64,000 nt of DNA from Ruegeria conchae (GTDB taxonomy: Bacteria; Pseudomonadota; Alphaproteobacteria; Rhodobacterales; Rhodobacteraceae), in contig NZ_AEYW01000013.1 in NCBI RefSeq assembly GCF_000192475.1, positions 62,001 through 126,000 of the forward strand, read 5' to 3'. Position 1 is the first letter of the stretch; every line of letters begins with the position of its first letter. Of this stretch, positions 26,585 to 34,970 are shown in pieces. The notes below the pieces were generated by a model. The model saw only the letters and a list, made by a program, of their open reading frames with translations, searched no databases and was not told the origin of the DNA. Position numbers and translations under genes: made by a program.

Positions 26585-27494
26585 CTAGTCCTTCAGTTTG
26601 ATGGCGACGTTTTTGGTTTGTACATAGTTCCACAAGGCTTCGCGCATCTTGGGGGGCGCCATTCGCGAACGCATTCAGGTCAGCATCATCATGCGCTATC
26701 GCAGCGGATTTCCGGCCAAGTTTCAGCACACTGGAGACGACGTTCTTGGCGGTGATGGTCGCAATGGCAATGCCCGTGGGGACGGGCCCTGTGAAGACGA
26801 TCTGGTTCACATGCGTGTGGGTCGACAAGGCACTACCGGACTCGTGGCCCAGCCCGTAAAGGATGTTCACCGCGCGCTCAGGCAGGCCTGCGGTCTCTGC
26901 AGCGGAGGCAAACCACGAGTTGCTGAACGGTGTCAGCTCTGGCGTTTTGATCACGCCGGCGTTGCTCGAGGCAAGTGCTGCTGACAGCGAACGCGTCGTC
27001 ATTTCGATCGGATTGCTCCAAGAGATTATCTGCGCCGAAACACCGTGGGGTTCGTAGGTCGTGAAATTGTAATGGTCTTTCCCCAACGGGATCGAGTGGC
27101 CCTCGAAGGATTCAGCCTGATCGCCATAGTATTCGAAATACGGCGCGGCTTCCTCGACCTCGATCCGGGCTTCCCACAGGGGGTCGCACTGTTCCAGCGT
27201 CAGAATCCTGGCGATCTCGTCAATATGGGTCAGCATATAGTGGCCCATGGCCTGCACTATGTGACCATGTTCGACTGGGCGCAGATCGGACAAGGTACCT
27301 GATAGATGCGCGCGTTTTGCAGCCATATCGGCGCTGACAACGTTGCCCGCATCCGTAAGCGCACACTCGGCCAGCTTTTTGTCGATGCTAGGGTTCAACG
27401 CGTCGATCCGGCTGGCTATGCCGTTGACCAACGCGCCATCAATGTAGCTTAGCCAATAGGCCTTCATTACAGATCGATCAATATGTTGGTGCAT
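26585..27494 (-). pseudogene. Aldehyde dehydrogenase pseudogene (internal deletion and frameshift)
   Basis: The N-terminal two thirds follow the NAD-dependent aldehyde dehydrogenase fold: YFEYYGDQAESFEGHSIP, ISWSNPIEMTTRSLSAAL, NILYGLGHESGSALSTH, IVFTGPVPTGIAIA. The active-site motif usually ELGGKS reads KLGRKS, so the general-base Glu is lost. Right after DDADLNAFANGAP the sequence jumps, in another frame, to KMREALWNYVQTKNVAIKLK followed by TAG, which is the normal ALDH C-terminus. About 170 residues, including the catalytic Cys, are missing. The 308-codon frame that remains open ends in unrelated residues. Normal family length is about 480. The gene is therefore dead, though its neighbours are intact. 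Confidence 0.9.
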
Positions 27495-27500
27495 TGTGCG

Positions 27501-28598
27501 TCAATGTTCTTGACCATCTACAGCTTCACGCATCCAGCGCTGCAATGCAGCGATGGAATGCTCTGAACTGACCCCGCAGTTGGGGTCCAGCACAAGGGGA
27601 CCGGGGCGATAACCACGAGATTTCAGCCCTCGCTGCACGCTTTCCACGAGGTGGATGTCCTCTTTTACTGTTGTCTCGCGATCTTGAGCGGCAAGACCCC
27701 GGATTACCTCACTTTCAGCACCTTCCGGCGTAAACCAGCCGCGCCAGACGGTACAGTTTTCATGGCCGTGGGCACGCCAGTGGTAGGTGTTTAGAACATT
27801 GCCCGGATAGCATTGGAATGAGAACATGGGCCACAGGAACCAGCTCTGATAATCCCCGGCATGGGGCACCGACATGTCCACGGGATAGGTCATCTTTTTC
27901 ATTGGCTGACATTCGGTTGTATGGCGCAGAACATATCCGCCGTCCGCATCCGGTTGGATGTCATAGGTTTCCGGCTTGATTACACCCTCGGCGAAAGTCG
28001 CGTGGTTAATGGGACAGTGGTAGCACTCTGAGTAATTCTCGACCGAGACCTTCCAGTTGCAGTTCTCAGGCACCTCGACCCATTCCAGAGGGGCAAGCCT
28101 GACGACATTGGGAACGAATTCGGCGATCTCTTCACGGACACCGGGGAACCAATCGTCCATCGGCGCCGCATCGTCATCGAGGTTGACGAAAAGAAAGCCA
28201 TGGAAATCTTCGGTCCGGACTTCGGTCAGGCAGATCTCAGAGCGGTCAAAGCCCGGAACGGATTTGATGTTCGGACCCGCGCGCAAATGTCCAGTCAGTT
28301 CGTAGGTCCAGGCGTGATAGGGGCAGACCACCACACGAGTGTTACCAGTCCCGGTGACCATTTCGTGGGCGCGGTGTTGGCAGACGTTATAGAAGGTGCG
28401 GATCACTTCGTCCCGGCCACGGATCGAGAATAGGCTTTGGCCCGCAATTTCAAAAGTGAAATAGTCACCGACATTGGGAAGCTGGCTGACATGGCCCGCG
28501 AATTGCCATGTCCGGGCAAGCAGGCCGGACATTTCTTGCGCATAAATATCGGGATCGGTGTAATAACGCGCGGCCAAAGACCTGATGGGTTCGGTCAT
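27501..28598 (-). CDS. Rieske-type aromatic ring-hydroxylating/demethylating oxygenase alpha subunit
   Basis: Rieske non-haem iron oxygenase of 365 residues. The 2Fe-2S motif is C73-x-H75 (NVCQHRAHEM) and C92-x2-H95 (VVCPYHAWTYE). The mononuclear iron site is ENYSECYHCPINH with His194 and His199. Close relatives by layout are choline/carnitine/betaine monooxygenases that remove methyl groups from quaternary amines, rather than true aromatic dioxygenases. The setting beside a DMGDH-like demethylase fits that reading. No ferredoxin reductase gene is adjacent. Its start overlaps the end of the upstream regulator gene by four bases. Confidence 0.92.
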   Translation of the reverse strand: MTEPIRSLAARYYTDPDIYAQEMSGLLARTWQFAGHVSQLPNVGDYFTFEIAGQSLFSIRGRDEVIRTFYNVCQHRAHEMVTGTGNTRVVVCPYHAWTYELTGHLRAGPNIKSVPGFDRSEICLTEVRTEDFHGFLFVNLDDDAAPMDDWFPGVREEIAEFVPNVVRLAPLEWVEVPENCNWKVSVENYSECYHCPINHATFAEGVIKPETYDIQPDADGGYVLRHTTECQPMKKMTYPVDMSVPHAGDYQSWFLWPMFSFQCYPGNVLNTYHWRAHGHENCTVWRGWFTPEGAESEVIRGLAAQDRETTVKEDIHLVESVQRGLKSRGYRPGPLVLDPNCGVSSEHSIAALQRWMREAVDGQEH

Positions 28599-29482
28599 GT
28601 CTTCTCCTCGTGATACAGTCCCAGCTGGTGGCGACGGTTGTGGAATTTCTCGACCCGTTCGACGATCTCGTCGCTGGCAACGGCGATGACGAATGACAAA
28701 AGCGTCTCAAGCAGCGCGATGATGCTGACCGAGGACGGGAAGAATTGCGGTGTATCGACCGATACCACGAAGTCATGATCGGCCAGACGCAGGATCGGGC
28801 TGGCGGGACTGTCGGACAGAGCGACGATGACCATGCCCTGTTCGCGCGCTATCTCGACGGCTTTGACCACCTCGGACCGGTAGGGTTTGCAGGTGATCGC
28901 GATCAGCACGTCACTTTCATCTGCCCACGCCAGATCATCGACAGGGGTCGAGCCCGGACGCGGGATGGCGTGAAACTCCTTCATACCGGTCGAGGCCAGA
29001 TAGGTGAAATTGCGCGCGATCGAGTTGTTGACGCCCACGCCAAGGGTAAACACATTGCGCGAGGCCCAGATCGCCTCGGCCGCCGTCTTCAGGTCGTCGG
29101 TCAAGATACCCGCAAAGGTCTCTTCGACGTTGCGCAGCACGTCCTGCACTATGTCGGCATATAGCCCGCCCAGATCGTCCGATTTGCGAATGTCCTGAAG
29201 CCAGCGCGCGCGGTCCGGGAAGTCGGCGGCGCCGCGTCGGATGGCATCGCGGAAGGGCGCGCGGAAATCTTCGTAGCCTTCGAACCCGACCTGACGGGCC
29301 ATGCGCACGACGGTGTTGGGTTTGACATTCGCAGCCTCTGCGATTTCGCGCACCGTCGACACCCCCACATCACGGGGGTTTTCCAAGACATAAGTTGCCG
29401 CCTTGCGTGCCTCGGGCGTCAGCTCGGAAAGCTCATCGGCCAGACGCTCGAGAATCGTATTTGATACATTTGTCCCATTCAT
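28595..29482 (-). CDS. MurR/RpiR family transcriptional regulator
   Basis: A 295-residue regulator: N-terminal RpiR helix-turn-helix (LTPEARKAATYVLENP, then REIAEAANVKPNTVVRMARQ) and a C-terminal SIS domain (ASRNVFTLGVGVNNSIAR, then DVLIAITCKPYRSEVVKAVE) that usually binds a phosphosugar or similar ligand. The start is the ATG before NGTNVSNTILERL. An extended upstream frame has no family similarity. It is the first gene of the minus arm and is divergent from the demethylase gene with only 66 bases between, so it probably controls both arms from that gap. Confidence 0.9.
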   Translation of the reverse strand: MNGTNVSNTILERLADELSELTPEARKAATYVLENPRDVGVSTVREIAEAANVKPNTVVRMARQVGFEGYEDFRAPFRDAIRRGAADFPDRARWLQDIRKSDDLGGLYADIVQDVLRNVEETFAGILTDDLKTAAEAIWASRNVFTLGVGVNNSIARNFTYLASTGMKEFHAIPRPGSTPVDDLAWADESDVLIAITCKPYRSEVVKAVEIAREQGMVIVALSDSPASPILRLADHDFVVSVDTPQFFPSSVSIIALLETLLSFVIAVASDEIVERVEKFHNRRHQLGLYHEEKT

Positions 29483-29548
29483 GATTGACGATGGTATTTT
29501 TGTTTGCTTAGCGTGTCGAGAGGAAAACGACTCGAAAAGGATGTTGTC
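29483..29548. promoter_or_regulatory. Divergent promoter gap of the dddQ island
   Basis: Sixty-six bases between the RpiR-type regulator and the DMGDH/GcvT-type gene. It is AT-rich in its centre (TTTTTGTTTGCTTA). It must hold start signals for both arms and is the likely operator, but no exact site can be assigned by eye. Confidence 0.5.
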
Positions 29549-31993
29549 GTGGCAAGTGAGTTTCCATCCCACGCACGCGTGGTCATCGTCGGCGGAGGCA
29601 TCATGGGCGTCGGGCTGGCCTATCATCTTGGGCATGAAGGCTGGGGTGCGGAAACGGTGTTGCTTGAAAAGGCCGAGCTGACCTCGGGCAGCACATGGCA
29701 CGCCGCCGGACAGATCACACATTCGACCTCGTCCTTTGGGTTGGGGAAGTGCGTGGACTATAATATCGGCCTCTATTCCGGTGGATTGGAAGCGGAAACA
29801 GGCCAGCCGGTGACATGGCACGGCTGCGGGTCGTTTCGCCTAGCCTATACGGAAGACGAAATGGACTGGTTGCGCCATACGCTATCGGTGGGTCGCTCGC
29901 TGGGTTTCAACATCGAACTGGTTGGGCCGGAAAAGGTGGCCGAGTTGCACCCGTTCTATAACCTCAGTGGTGTTCTGGGCGCACTTCACACGCCGGATGA
30001 CGGTCACGTGGACTCGACGAATGTCACGATGGCGATGGCCGCTGGGGCCCGTCAAAAGGGCGTGCGGATCATCCGCCAATGCCGCGCTTCCAACATCACG
30101 CAAGCTGACAATGGCGAATGGGTGGTTGAGACTGGGAAGGGCACAATCACCTGCGAGCATGTCGTCAATGCCGGCGGCACATATGCGCGGCAGATGGGCG
30201 AATGGTCGGGGCTGCAATTGCCCATGACCTCGATGACGCACCATTACTTCGTGACCGACGAGGTGCCCGAATTCCAGGGTCTCGACGTAGAACTGCCCGT
30301 CATTCGCGACGACAAGAAAGTTTCGGGCTATATCCGGATGGAGCAAAAGAAGGGCCTGATCGGGATTTACGAGAAAGAAAACCCGAACTCGGTCTGGCAC
30401 GATGAATGTCCATGGCATTACGAGAATTGGCTGTTTGACGCGGATTATGACCGTGTCATGCCGTATTTGGAAGAAAGCCTGAACCGGATGCCGATCTTTG
30501 CCGATCTGGGCATTCAACGCGTCGTGCACGGCGCGATCAGCCATCCACCAGACGGCAACCCGCTGATCGGCCCGGCACCCGCTGTGCGCAATTACTGGTG
30601 CTGCTGCGGCACTCAGATCGGCATTGGATGGGGGCCCGGCCTGACCCGCGAGCTGGCGCGCTGGATGGTGCATGGAGCGGCTGACATCTCGATGCGCGAA
30701 TTCGACCCGCGCCGGTTTGGCAGTTATGCCACGAAGAACTGGCAGGTAGTGAAGGCCGAAGAGGATTACTGTCTGCGCCACGAAATCCCCTTCCCACATT
30801 TCAACCGTCTGGTCGGACGCCCGATCAAGCCGTCCCCCTTGCATGATCTGCTGAAAAGCAAAGGTGCCGTGCATGAAGAGGTCTATGGCTTTGAACGCCC
30901 ACGCTTTTTCGCCAAGGGGATCGAACAGTGCGACCACTATTCCTTCAACCGTTCCCCCGTCGACGATATGGTAGCGGCCGAGGTGAAAGCGGTGCGCACC
31001 GGCGTCGGCATCATGGATGTTACCGCCTTCGCAAAGGTGCTGGTCGAAGGGCCGGATGCATACGCATTGCTGGACCGGCTGACCGCCAACCGAATGCCGC
31101 AGAAGATCGGCTCGATCACCCTGACCCACATGCTGAACCGCGCTGGCCGGATCGAGCTGGAAACGACGATTGTGCGGATGGCTGAAGACCGCTTCTATCT
31201 GGTCTGCGCCGCTTTCTTCGAACAACGCCTGCTGGACCACTTGAACCATCGACGCGCGGAGGAAGATGTGACGATAACGGCCCTGTCGTCCGAGTGGAGT
31301 GTCCTGTCCCTGAACGGTCCCAAGTCGCGGGACGTGTTGGCCGCCTGCACTGACGCCGACTTGTCCAACGCCGGGTTCCGCTGGCTGTCTGCACGGGAAA
31401 TCACGGTTGCAGGTCACAATGTCTGGGCATTCCGTATGTCCTACGCGGGCGAGCTCGGTTGGGAATTCCACATGCCCAATGACGCCAGCCTTGATGTCTA
31501 CACTACGCTGTGGGCTGCGGGTGAGATACACTGCATTGCCGATTACGGCAGCTTCGCGATGAATGCGATGCGTATGGAGAAGGGCTTCAAGGGGGCTGGC
31601 GAATTAACCAACGAGGTCACACTGGCCGAGGCTGATGTTTTGCGTTTTGCTCGGACGGACAAGGAGTATCTGGGCCGCGACAAAACTCTAAATACTGACC
31701 TGCCGTGGGTCTGCGCCTATCTGGAAATCGAGCCCGACGGAAAAGCGGACGGCCACGGCGGTGAGGCGGTGGTTTTGAACGGGCAGGTGGTCGGATCCAC
31801 AGCGTCCGTGGCCTTTGGCCCAACAGTCGGGAAGATTTTGGCCTTTGCCTATGTCAAACCTCACGCCGCCACTCCCGGCACGGCGCTTGAAGTGGTGATC
31901 CACGGCATCCGCCGTGCAGCCCGTGTGCTGGGCGATCCCGCCTACGACCCCAAATCCAAAAAGCCCAGAACCGACGCAAGGGAGATCGCGTGA
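29549..31993 (+). CDS. GcvT family FAD-dependent demethylase (dimethylglycine/sarcosine dehydrogenase-like)
   Basis: An 814-residue two-part enzyme. The N-terminal half is a DAO-type flavoprotein: VVIVGGGIMGVGLAYHLG (FAD) and SGSTWHAAGQI, where the His corresponds to the covalent FAD attachment site of dimethylglycine dehydrogenase. The C-terminal half is a folate-binding GcvT module (RTGVGIMDVTAFAKVLVEGP, MSYAGELGWEFHM). Such enzymes oxidise N-methyl groups and pass the carbon to tetrahydrofolate. The start is a GTG at 29549 placed 7 bases after AAGGA. A TTG at 29504 has no such site. It is the first gene of the plus arm and its stop overlaps the start of dddQ. The exact methylated substrate is unknown. 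Confidence 0.92.
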   Translation: MASEFPSHARVVIVGGGIMGVGLAYHLGHEGWGAETVLLEKAELTSGSTWHAAGQITHSTSSFGLGKCVDYNIGLYSGGLEAETGQPVTWHGCGSFRLAYTEDEMDWLRHTLSVGRSLGFNIELVGPEKVAELHPFYNLSGVLGALHTPDDGHVDSTNVTMAMAAGARQKGVRIIRQCRASNITQADNGEWVVETGKGTITCEHVVNAGGTYARQMGEWSGLQLPMTSMTHHYFVTDEVPEFQGLDVELPVIRDDKKVSGYIRMEQKKGLIGIYEKENPNSVWHDECPWHYENWLFDADYDRVMPYLEESLNRMPIFADLGIQRVVHGAISHPPDGNPLIGPAPAVRNYWCCCGTQIGIGWGPGLTRELARWMVHGAADISMREFDPRRFGSYATKNWQVVKAEEDYCLRHEIPFPHFNRLVGRPIKPSPLHDLLKSKGAVHEEVYGFERPRFFAKGIEQCDHYSFNRSPVDDMVAAEVKAVRTGVGIMDVTAFAKVLVEGPDAYALLDRLTANRMPQKIGSITLTHMLNRAGRIELETTIVRMAEDRFYLVCAAFFEQRLLDHLNHRRAEEDVTITALSSEWSVLSLNGPKSRDVLAACTDADLSNAGFRWLSAREITVAGHNVWAFRMSYAGELGWEFHMPNDASLDVYTTLWAAGEIHCIADYGSFAMNAMRMEKGFKGAGELTNEVTLAEADVLRFARTDKEYLGRDKTLNTDLPWVCAYLEIEPDGKADGHGGEAVVLNGQVVGSTASVAFGPTVGKILAFAYVKPHAATPGTALEVVIHGIRRAARVLGDPAYDPKSKKPRTDAREIA

Positions 31994-32592
31994 CACAAGC
32001 ACAGGTCTGGACGCACGCAGCAGCCGAGCTTGCCCGCTGCTTTCGTACCTACCCCTCTCTTGCGGAGTTCAGTTCATTTCCGACTGATCTTGTGCCACAA
32101 AAGGTCACGACGCGGGCCTTGCCCCCGCTTGATTTGCTGGCAACTGACCAAGCCTTGCGGTCTGGGACAGTCTCGACTTTGCGTGACGCTGTGCTTGCGC
32201 TTGCCTGCGACGCGCACTGGCTCGAGCATTATCGAGATAGCGGGATAGGCGATGATTTCATGGATCGGTTTGGCTGCTTCTGTCTGGTCGGCGATCAGGG
32301 CGGCTTTGCATCAGACCAACTCCGTGTCTGGCTGGTTTATATGCCGCCACATCTGCACTATCCGTGGCATCATCACCCAGCGGAAGAGCTTTATTTAGTG
32401 CTTGCCGGGCAGGCAGAGTTCCTACGTGCCGGACAAGCTAAGCGCTGGCTGAGCTCTGGCGACACTGCGTTCCACTCCTCTAACCAGCCTCACGCGATGA
32501 CGACGGGCGCAGACTCGGTTCTATGTCTGGTATTCTGGCGCAATCAGTTCGAGTCCGGGCCGCAACTGACTGATGGAAATGACATATCATGA
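31990..32592 (+). CDS. dddQ: Dimethylsulfoniopropionate (DMSP) lyase DddQ
   Basis: Cupin enzyme that cleaves DMSP into dimethyl sulfide and acrylate. 200 residues, the family length. The metal and catalytic residues form the pattern Y124-x2-H127-x-H129-x3-E133-x-Y135 in HYPWHHHPAEELYLVLAG, with a later His168 in SSNQPHAMTT. This matches the residues I recall as essential in the Ruegeria lacuscaerulensis enzyme (Tyr120, His123, His125, Glu129, Tyr131, His163). The helical N-terminal part is also DddQ-like rather than DddW or DddL. It starts with GTG, overlapping the previous stop by four bases after GGGAG, and overlaps the next gene by four bases, so translation is coupled. Confidence 0.93.
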   Translation: MTQAQVWTHAAAELARCFRTYPSLAEFSSFPTDLVPQKVTTRALPPLDLLATDQALRSGTVSTLRDAVLALACDAHWLEHYRDSGIGDDFMDRFGCFCLVGDQGGFASDQLRVWLVYMPPHLHYPWHHHPAEELYLVLAGQAEFLRAGQAKRWLSSGDTAFHSSNQPHAMTTGADSVLCLVFWRNQFESGPQLTDGNDIS

Positions 32593-33692
32593 AAATCTCT
32601 CGCATTTCGTTATGGTCTGTCGATCTTACCAGCCATGAGACCTACTACATGGCCGAGGGCAAGACCTGCGACACGGTCAAAAGCCATGTCCTGTGTCTGG
32701 AGGCCGATAACGGAAAGAAAGGCTGGGGCGAGGTCTGCCCCATCCCGCATTACCTGCCCGCCTTCGCCAATGGTGTCCCCGGTGCGATCGAGGAAATGGC
32801 ACCCGAAATCCTTGGCGTCGAACCGTTCGGCATTGATGCCCCAATGCGTAAACTGGATTCGTTCCTGCAAGGACATCTCTATGCGAAATCTATCGTCGAC
32901 ATGGCGTTGTGGGATCTGTTCGGCAAAGCGAGTGGGCAGCCCCTTTACGCGCTGCTTGGTGGCCGCACTCAAGCTGACATGCCGCTCTATCACTCGATCA
33001 CCTGCGTCATGCCCGACGACATGGCGCGGATCGCGCGTCAGGCTTATGCGACGGGTATCCGACAGTTTCAAGTCAAGCTTGGGGCCGACGCCGACTGGCA
33101 AGCAGATGCCGAACGGTTGGCCAAGGTACGCGAGGCCGTGGGCGACGGCCCACTGGTCTATGGCGACTGGAACTGCGGGGCGACAAAACTTCAGGCCACG
33201 CGGACGGGACGCGCTGTGGCACATCTGGATGTTATGCTGGAGCAGCCCTGCAAAACGCTGGAAGATTGTGCAGCTGTCAGACAGGCAACTGGCCTGCCTA
33301 TGAAAATCGACGAAAATGCCTATGATCTGGCGTCGCTCATGCACGCGCATGAACTGGGCGTGCTGGACGCAGTCGCCTTGAAACTGTCGAAATTCGGCGG
33401 GCTGTCCGCGATGCGCCGCGCGCGTGATCTGACTGTTCATCTGGGGGCCGAGATCTGCGCGGAATGCACTTGGGGATCAGACATAGTCACCGCCGCATCG
33501 CTGCATTTCGCCGCCTCGACACCGCGAGATGCCCTACTGAACACCTGCGATCTGTCGTCCTATGTAGGGCCACGCATTGCGCCGGATTGTCCGTCCCGCA
33601 AGGATGGGCGTATTGCACCACCAGAAGGCCCCGGGCTTGGGGTGAGGCCCGATCTGGACATCCTTGGTACCCCAATTCTTGAACTGGACTGA
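32589..33692 (+). CDS. Mandelate racemase/muconate lactonizing enzyme family protein
   Basis: Enolase-superfamily enzyme of 367 residues, MLE-like. Visible residues: Lys in QFQVKLGAD (second strand), acidic metal ligands in VYGDWNCG, MLEQPCKTLED and MKIDENAYDLAS, and a second Lys in ALKLSKFGGLS. A Lys on each face of the substrate allows racemisation or epimerisation. The N-terminus (GWGEVCPIPHYLPAFA) and GHLYAKSIVDMALWDLFGK look like those of the betaine epimerase HpbD of Pelagibaca, a roseobacter. An epimerase acting on a betaine is thus a fair hypothesis, but a dehydratase cannot be excluded. The start overlaps the dddQ stop (ATGA). Confidence 0.9.
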   Translation: MKISRISLWSVDLTSHETYYMAEGKTCDTVKSHVLCLEADNGKKGWGEVCPIPHYLPAFANGVPGAIEEMAPEILGVEPFGIDAPMRKLDSFLQGHLYAKSIVDMALWDLFGKASGQPLYALLGGRTQADMPLYHSITCVMPDDMARIARQAYATGIRQFQVKLGADADWQADAERLAKVREAVGDGPLVYGDWNCGATKLQATRTGRAVAHLDVMLEQPCKTLEDCAAVRQATGLPMKIDENAYDLASLMHAHELGVLDAVALKLSKFGGLSAMRRARDLTVHLGAEICAECTWGSDIVTAASLHFAASTPRDALLNTCDLSSYVGPRIAPDCPSRKDGRIAPPEGPGLGVRPDLDILGTPILELD

Positions 33693-33695
33693 CCT

Positions 33696-34970
33696 ATGCA
33701 GAAACTGACCTCTCAAGCCGATTGGATCGCCCGGGCCCGCACCGTGTTGCCTGCCGGAGGCTTCGGCAATTTCGATCCCGGCATAGTCATCGCGCGCGGT
33801 GAAGGCAGCCGTGTCTGGGACGAGGATGGGAACGAATATGTCGACTATCTGATCGGCTCTGGCCCGATGCTTCTGGGGCATGGCCATCCTGAAATCATAG
33901 GGGCCGTTCTTGAGCAGCTCCCCAAGGGCATGACCTTCTTTGCTAACAATGCCAAGGGCATCGAACTGGCCGAGGCGATTGTTGAGGCGGTGCCGTGCTG
34001 CGAACAGGTCCGGTTTGTGGCCTCAGGTGGCGAGGCCGACATGTACGCCATCCGTCTTGCCCGCGCCTATACCGGCCGCGACAAGGTCCTGAAGTTCGAA
34101 GGCGGATACCACGGGATGAGCGCCGAAGCACAGATGAGCCTTGCGCCCGAAGTCCGCATCAACTTCCCCCAAGCTATTCCCGACAGCGCGGGCATCCCGC
34201 AAGGGGTCGCTGATCAGATGTTGATCGCCCCGTTTAACGATCTGACCGCGGTCGAGGCGCTGCTGGACGAAAACAAGGACGTTGCCGCGATTATCGTAGA
34301 GCCCCTGCAGCGGATAATTCCCGCCTTGCCCGGCTATTTGCAAGGGCTGCGCGACCTGTGCGACAAATACAGTGTCCTCTTGATCTTTGACGAAATCGTT
34401 ACGGGCTTCCGGCTGGCCTATGGCGGCGCGCAGGAACGCTATGGAGTAACTCCAGACATCTGCACCTTGGGCAAGATCATCGGCGGCGGTTTTCCTCTGG
34501 CCGCCATTGGGGCCAATACCGAGATCATGCAGCATTTCGACAAATCTACTGTCGGCGCGAACAAATGGCTAATGCAGCTTGGCACACTGTCAGGCAATCC
34601 GATCGCTGCCGCAGCCGGCCTTAAGACGATGGACATCCTACGCCGCGAGGGCAGCTATGAGCGCTTGCGCGCTATCGGAAAAAAGCTGCAAGACATGCAA
34701 AGTGAGGAGTTGAGCAAGGCTGATATTCCGCATCAAATCTGTGGTGATGAGACCTTGTTTGACATCTTTTTTACAGCCAGTGTTTGCAGAGACTATCGGA
34801 CCGCCAAGCATGACGACCCAAAGCGTAACGAAGCCTATAATGCGACGCTGCGACACCACGGCATCTTCAAGTCGGCCGGCAAACTCTATCCTTCACTGGC
34901 GATCTCCGAGATGGACCTTGAACTGACAAAAAATGCAGTTCAGGCAGCGGTGCGATCCATTCATGCTTGA
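33696..34970 (+). CDS. Class III PLP-dependent aminotransferase (glutamate-1-semialdehyde aminomutase-like)
   Basis: A 424-residue fold-type I PLP enzyme. RFVASGGEADMYAIRLARAY binds the cofactor phosphate. LLIFDEIVTGFRLAYGG holds the Asp that contacts the PLP ring, and the Schiff-base Lys is in CTLGKIIGGGFPLAAIG. It resembles the GSA-aminomutase-like subgroup often annotated as aspartate aminotransferase family, but the haem-pathway gene hemL is not expected here. It would handle an amino-acid or beta-alanine-like product in this island. It follows the enolase-superfamily gene by three bases and its stop directly abuts the end of the convergent LysR gene. Confidence 0.9.
   Translation: MQKLTSQADWIARARTVLPAGGFGNFDPGIVIARGEGSRVWDEDGNEYVDYLIGSGPMLLGHGHPEIIGAVLEQLPKGMTFFANNAKGIELAEAIVEAVPCCEQVRFVASGGEADMYAIRLARAYTGRDKVLKFEGGYHGMSAEAQMSLAPEVRINFPQAIPDSAGIPQGVADQMLIAPFNDLTAVEALLDENKDVAAIIVEPLQRIIPALPGYLQGLRDLCDKYSVLLIFDEIVTGFRLAYGGAQERYGVTPDICTLGKIIGGGFPLAAIGANTEIMQHFDKSTVGANKWLMQLGTLSGNPIAAAAGLKTMDILRREGSYERLRAIGKKLQDMQSEELSKADIPHQICGDETLFDIFFTASVCRDYRTAKHDDPKRNEAYNATLRHHGIFKSAGKLYPSLAISEMDLELTKNAVQAAVRSIHA

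Noticed and set aside
29882-31531. 549-codon open frame antisense to the DMGDH/GcvT-type gene
   Set aside because: Compositional shadow of a certain gene on the other strand, with no motifs or ribosome binding site.
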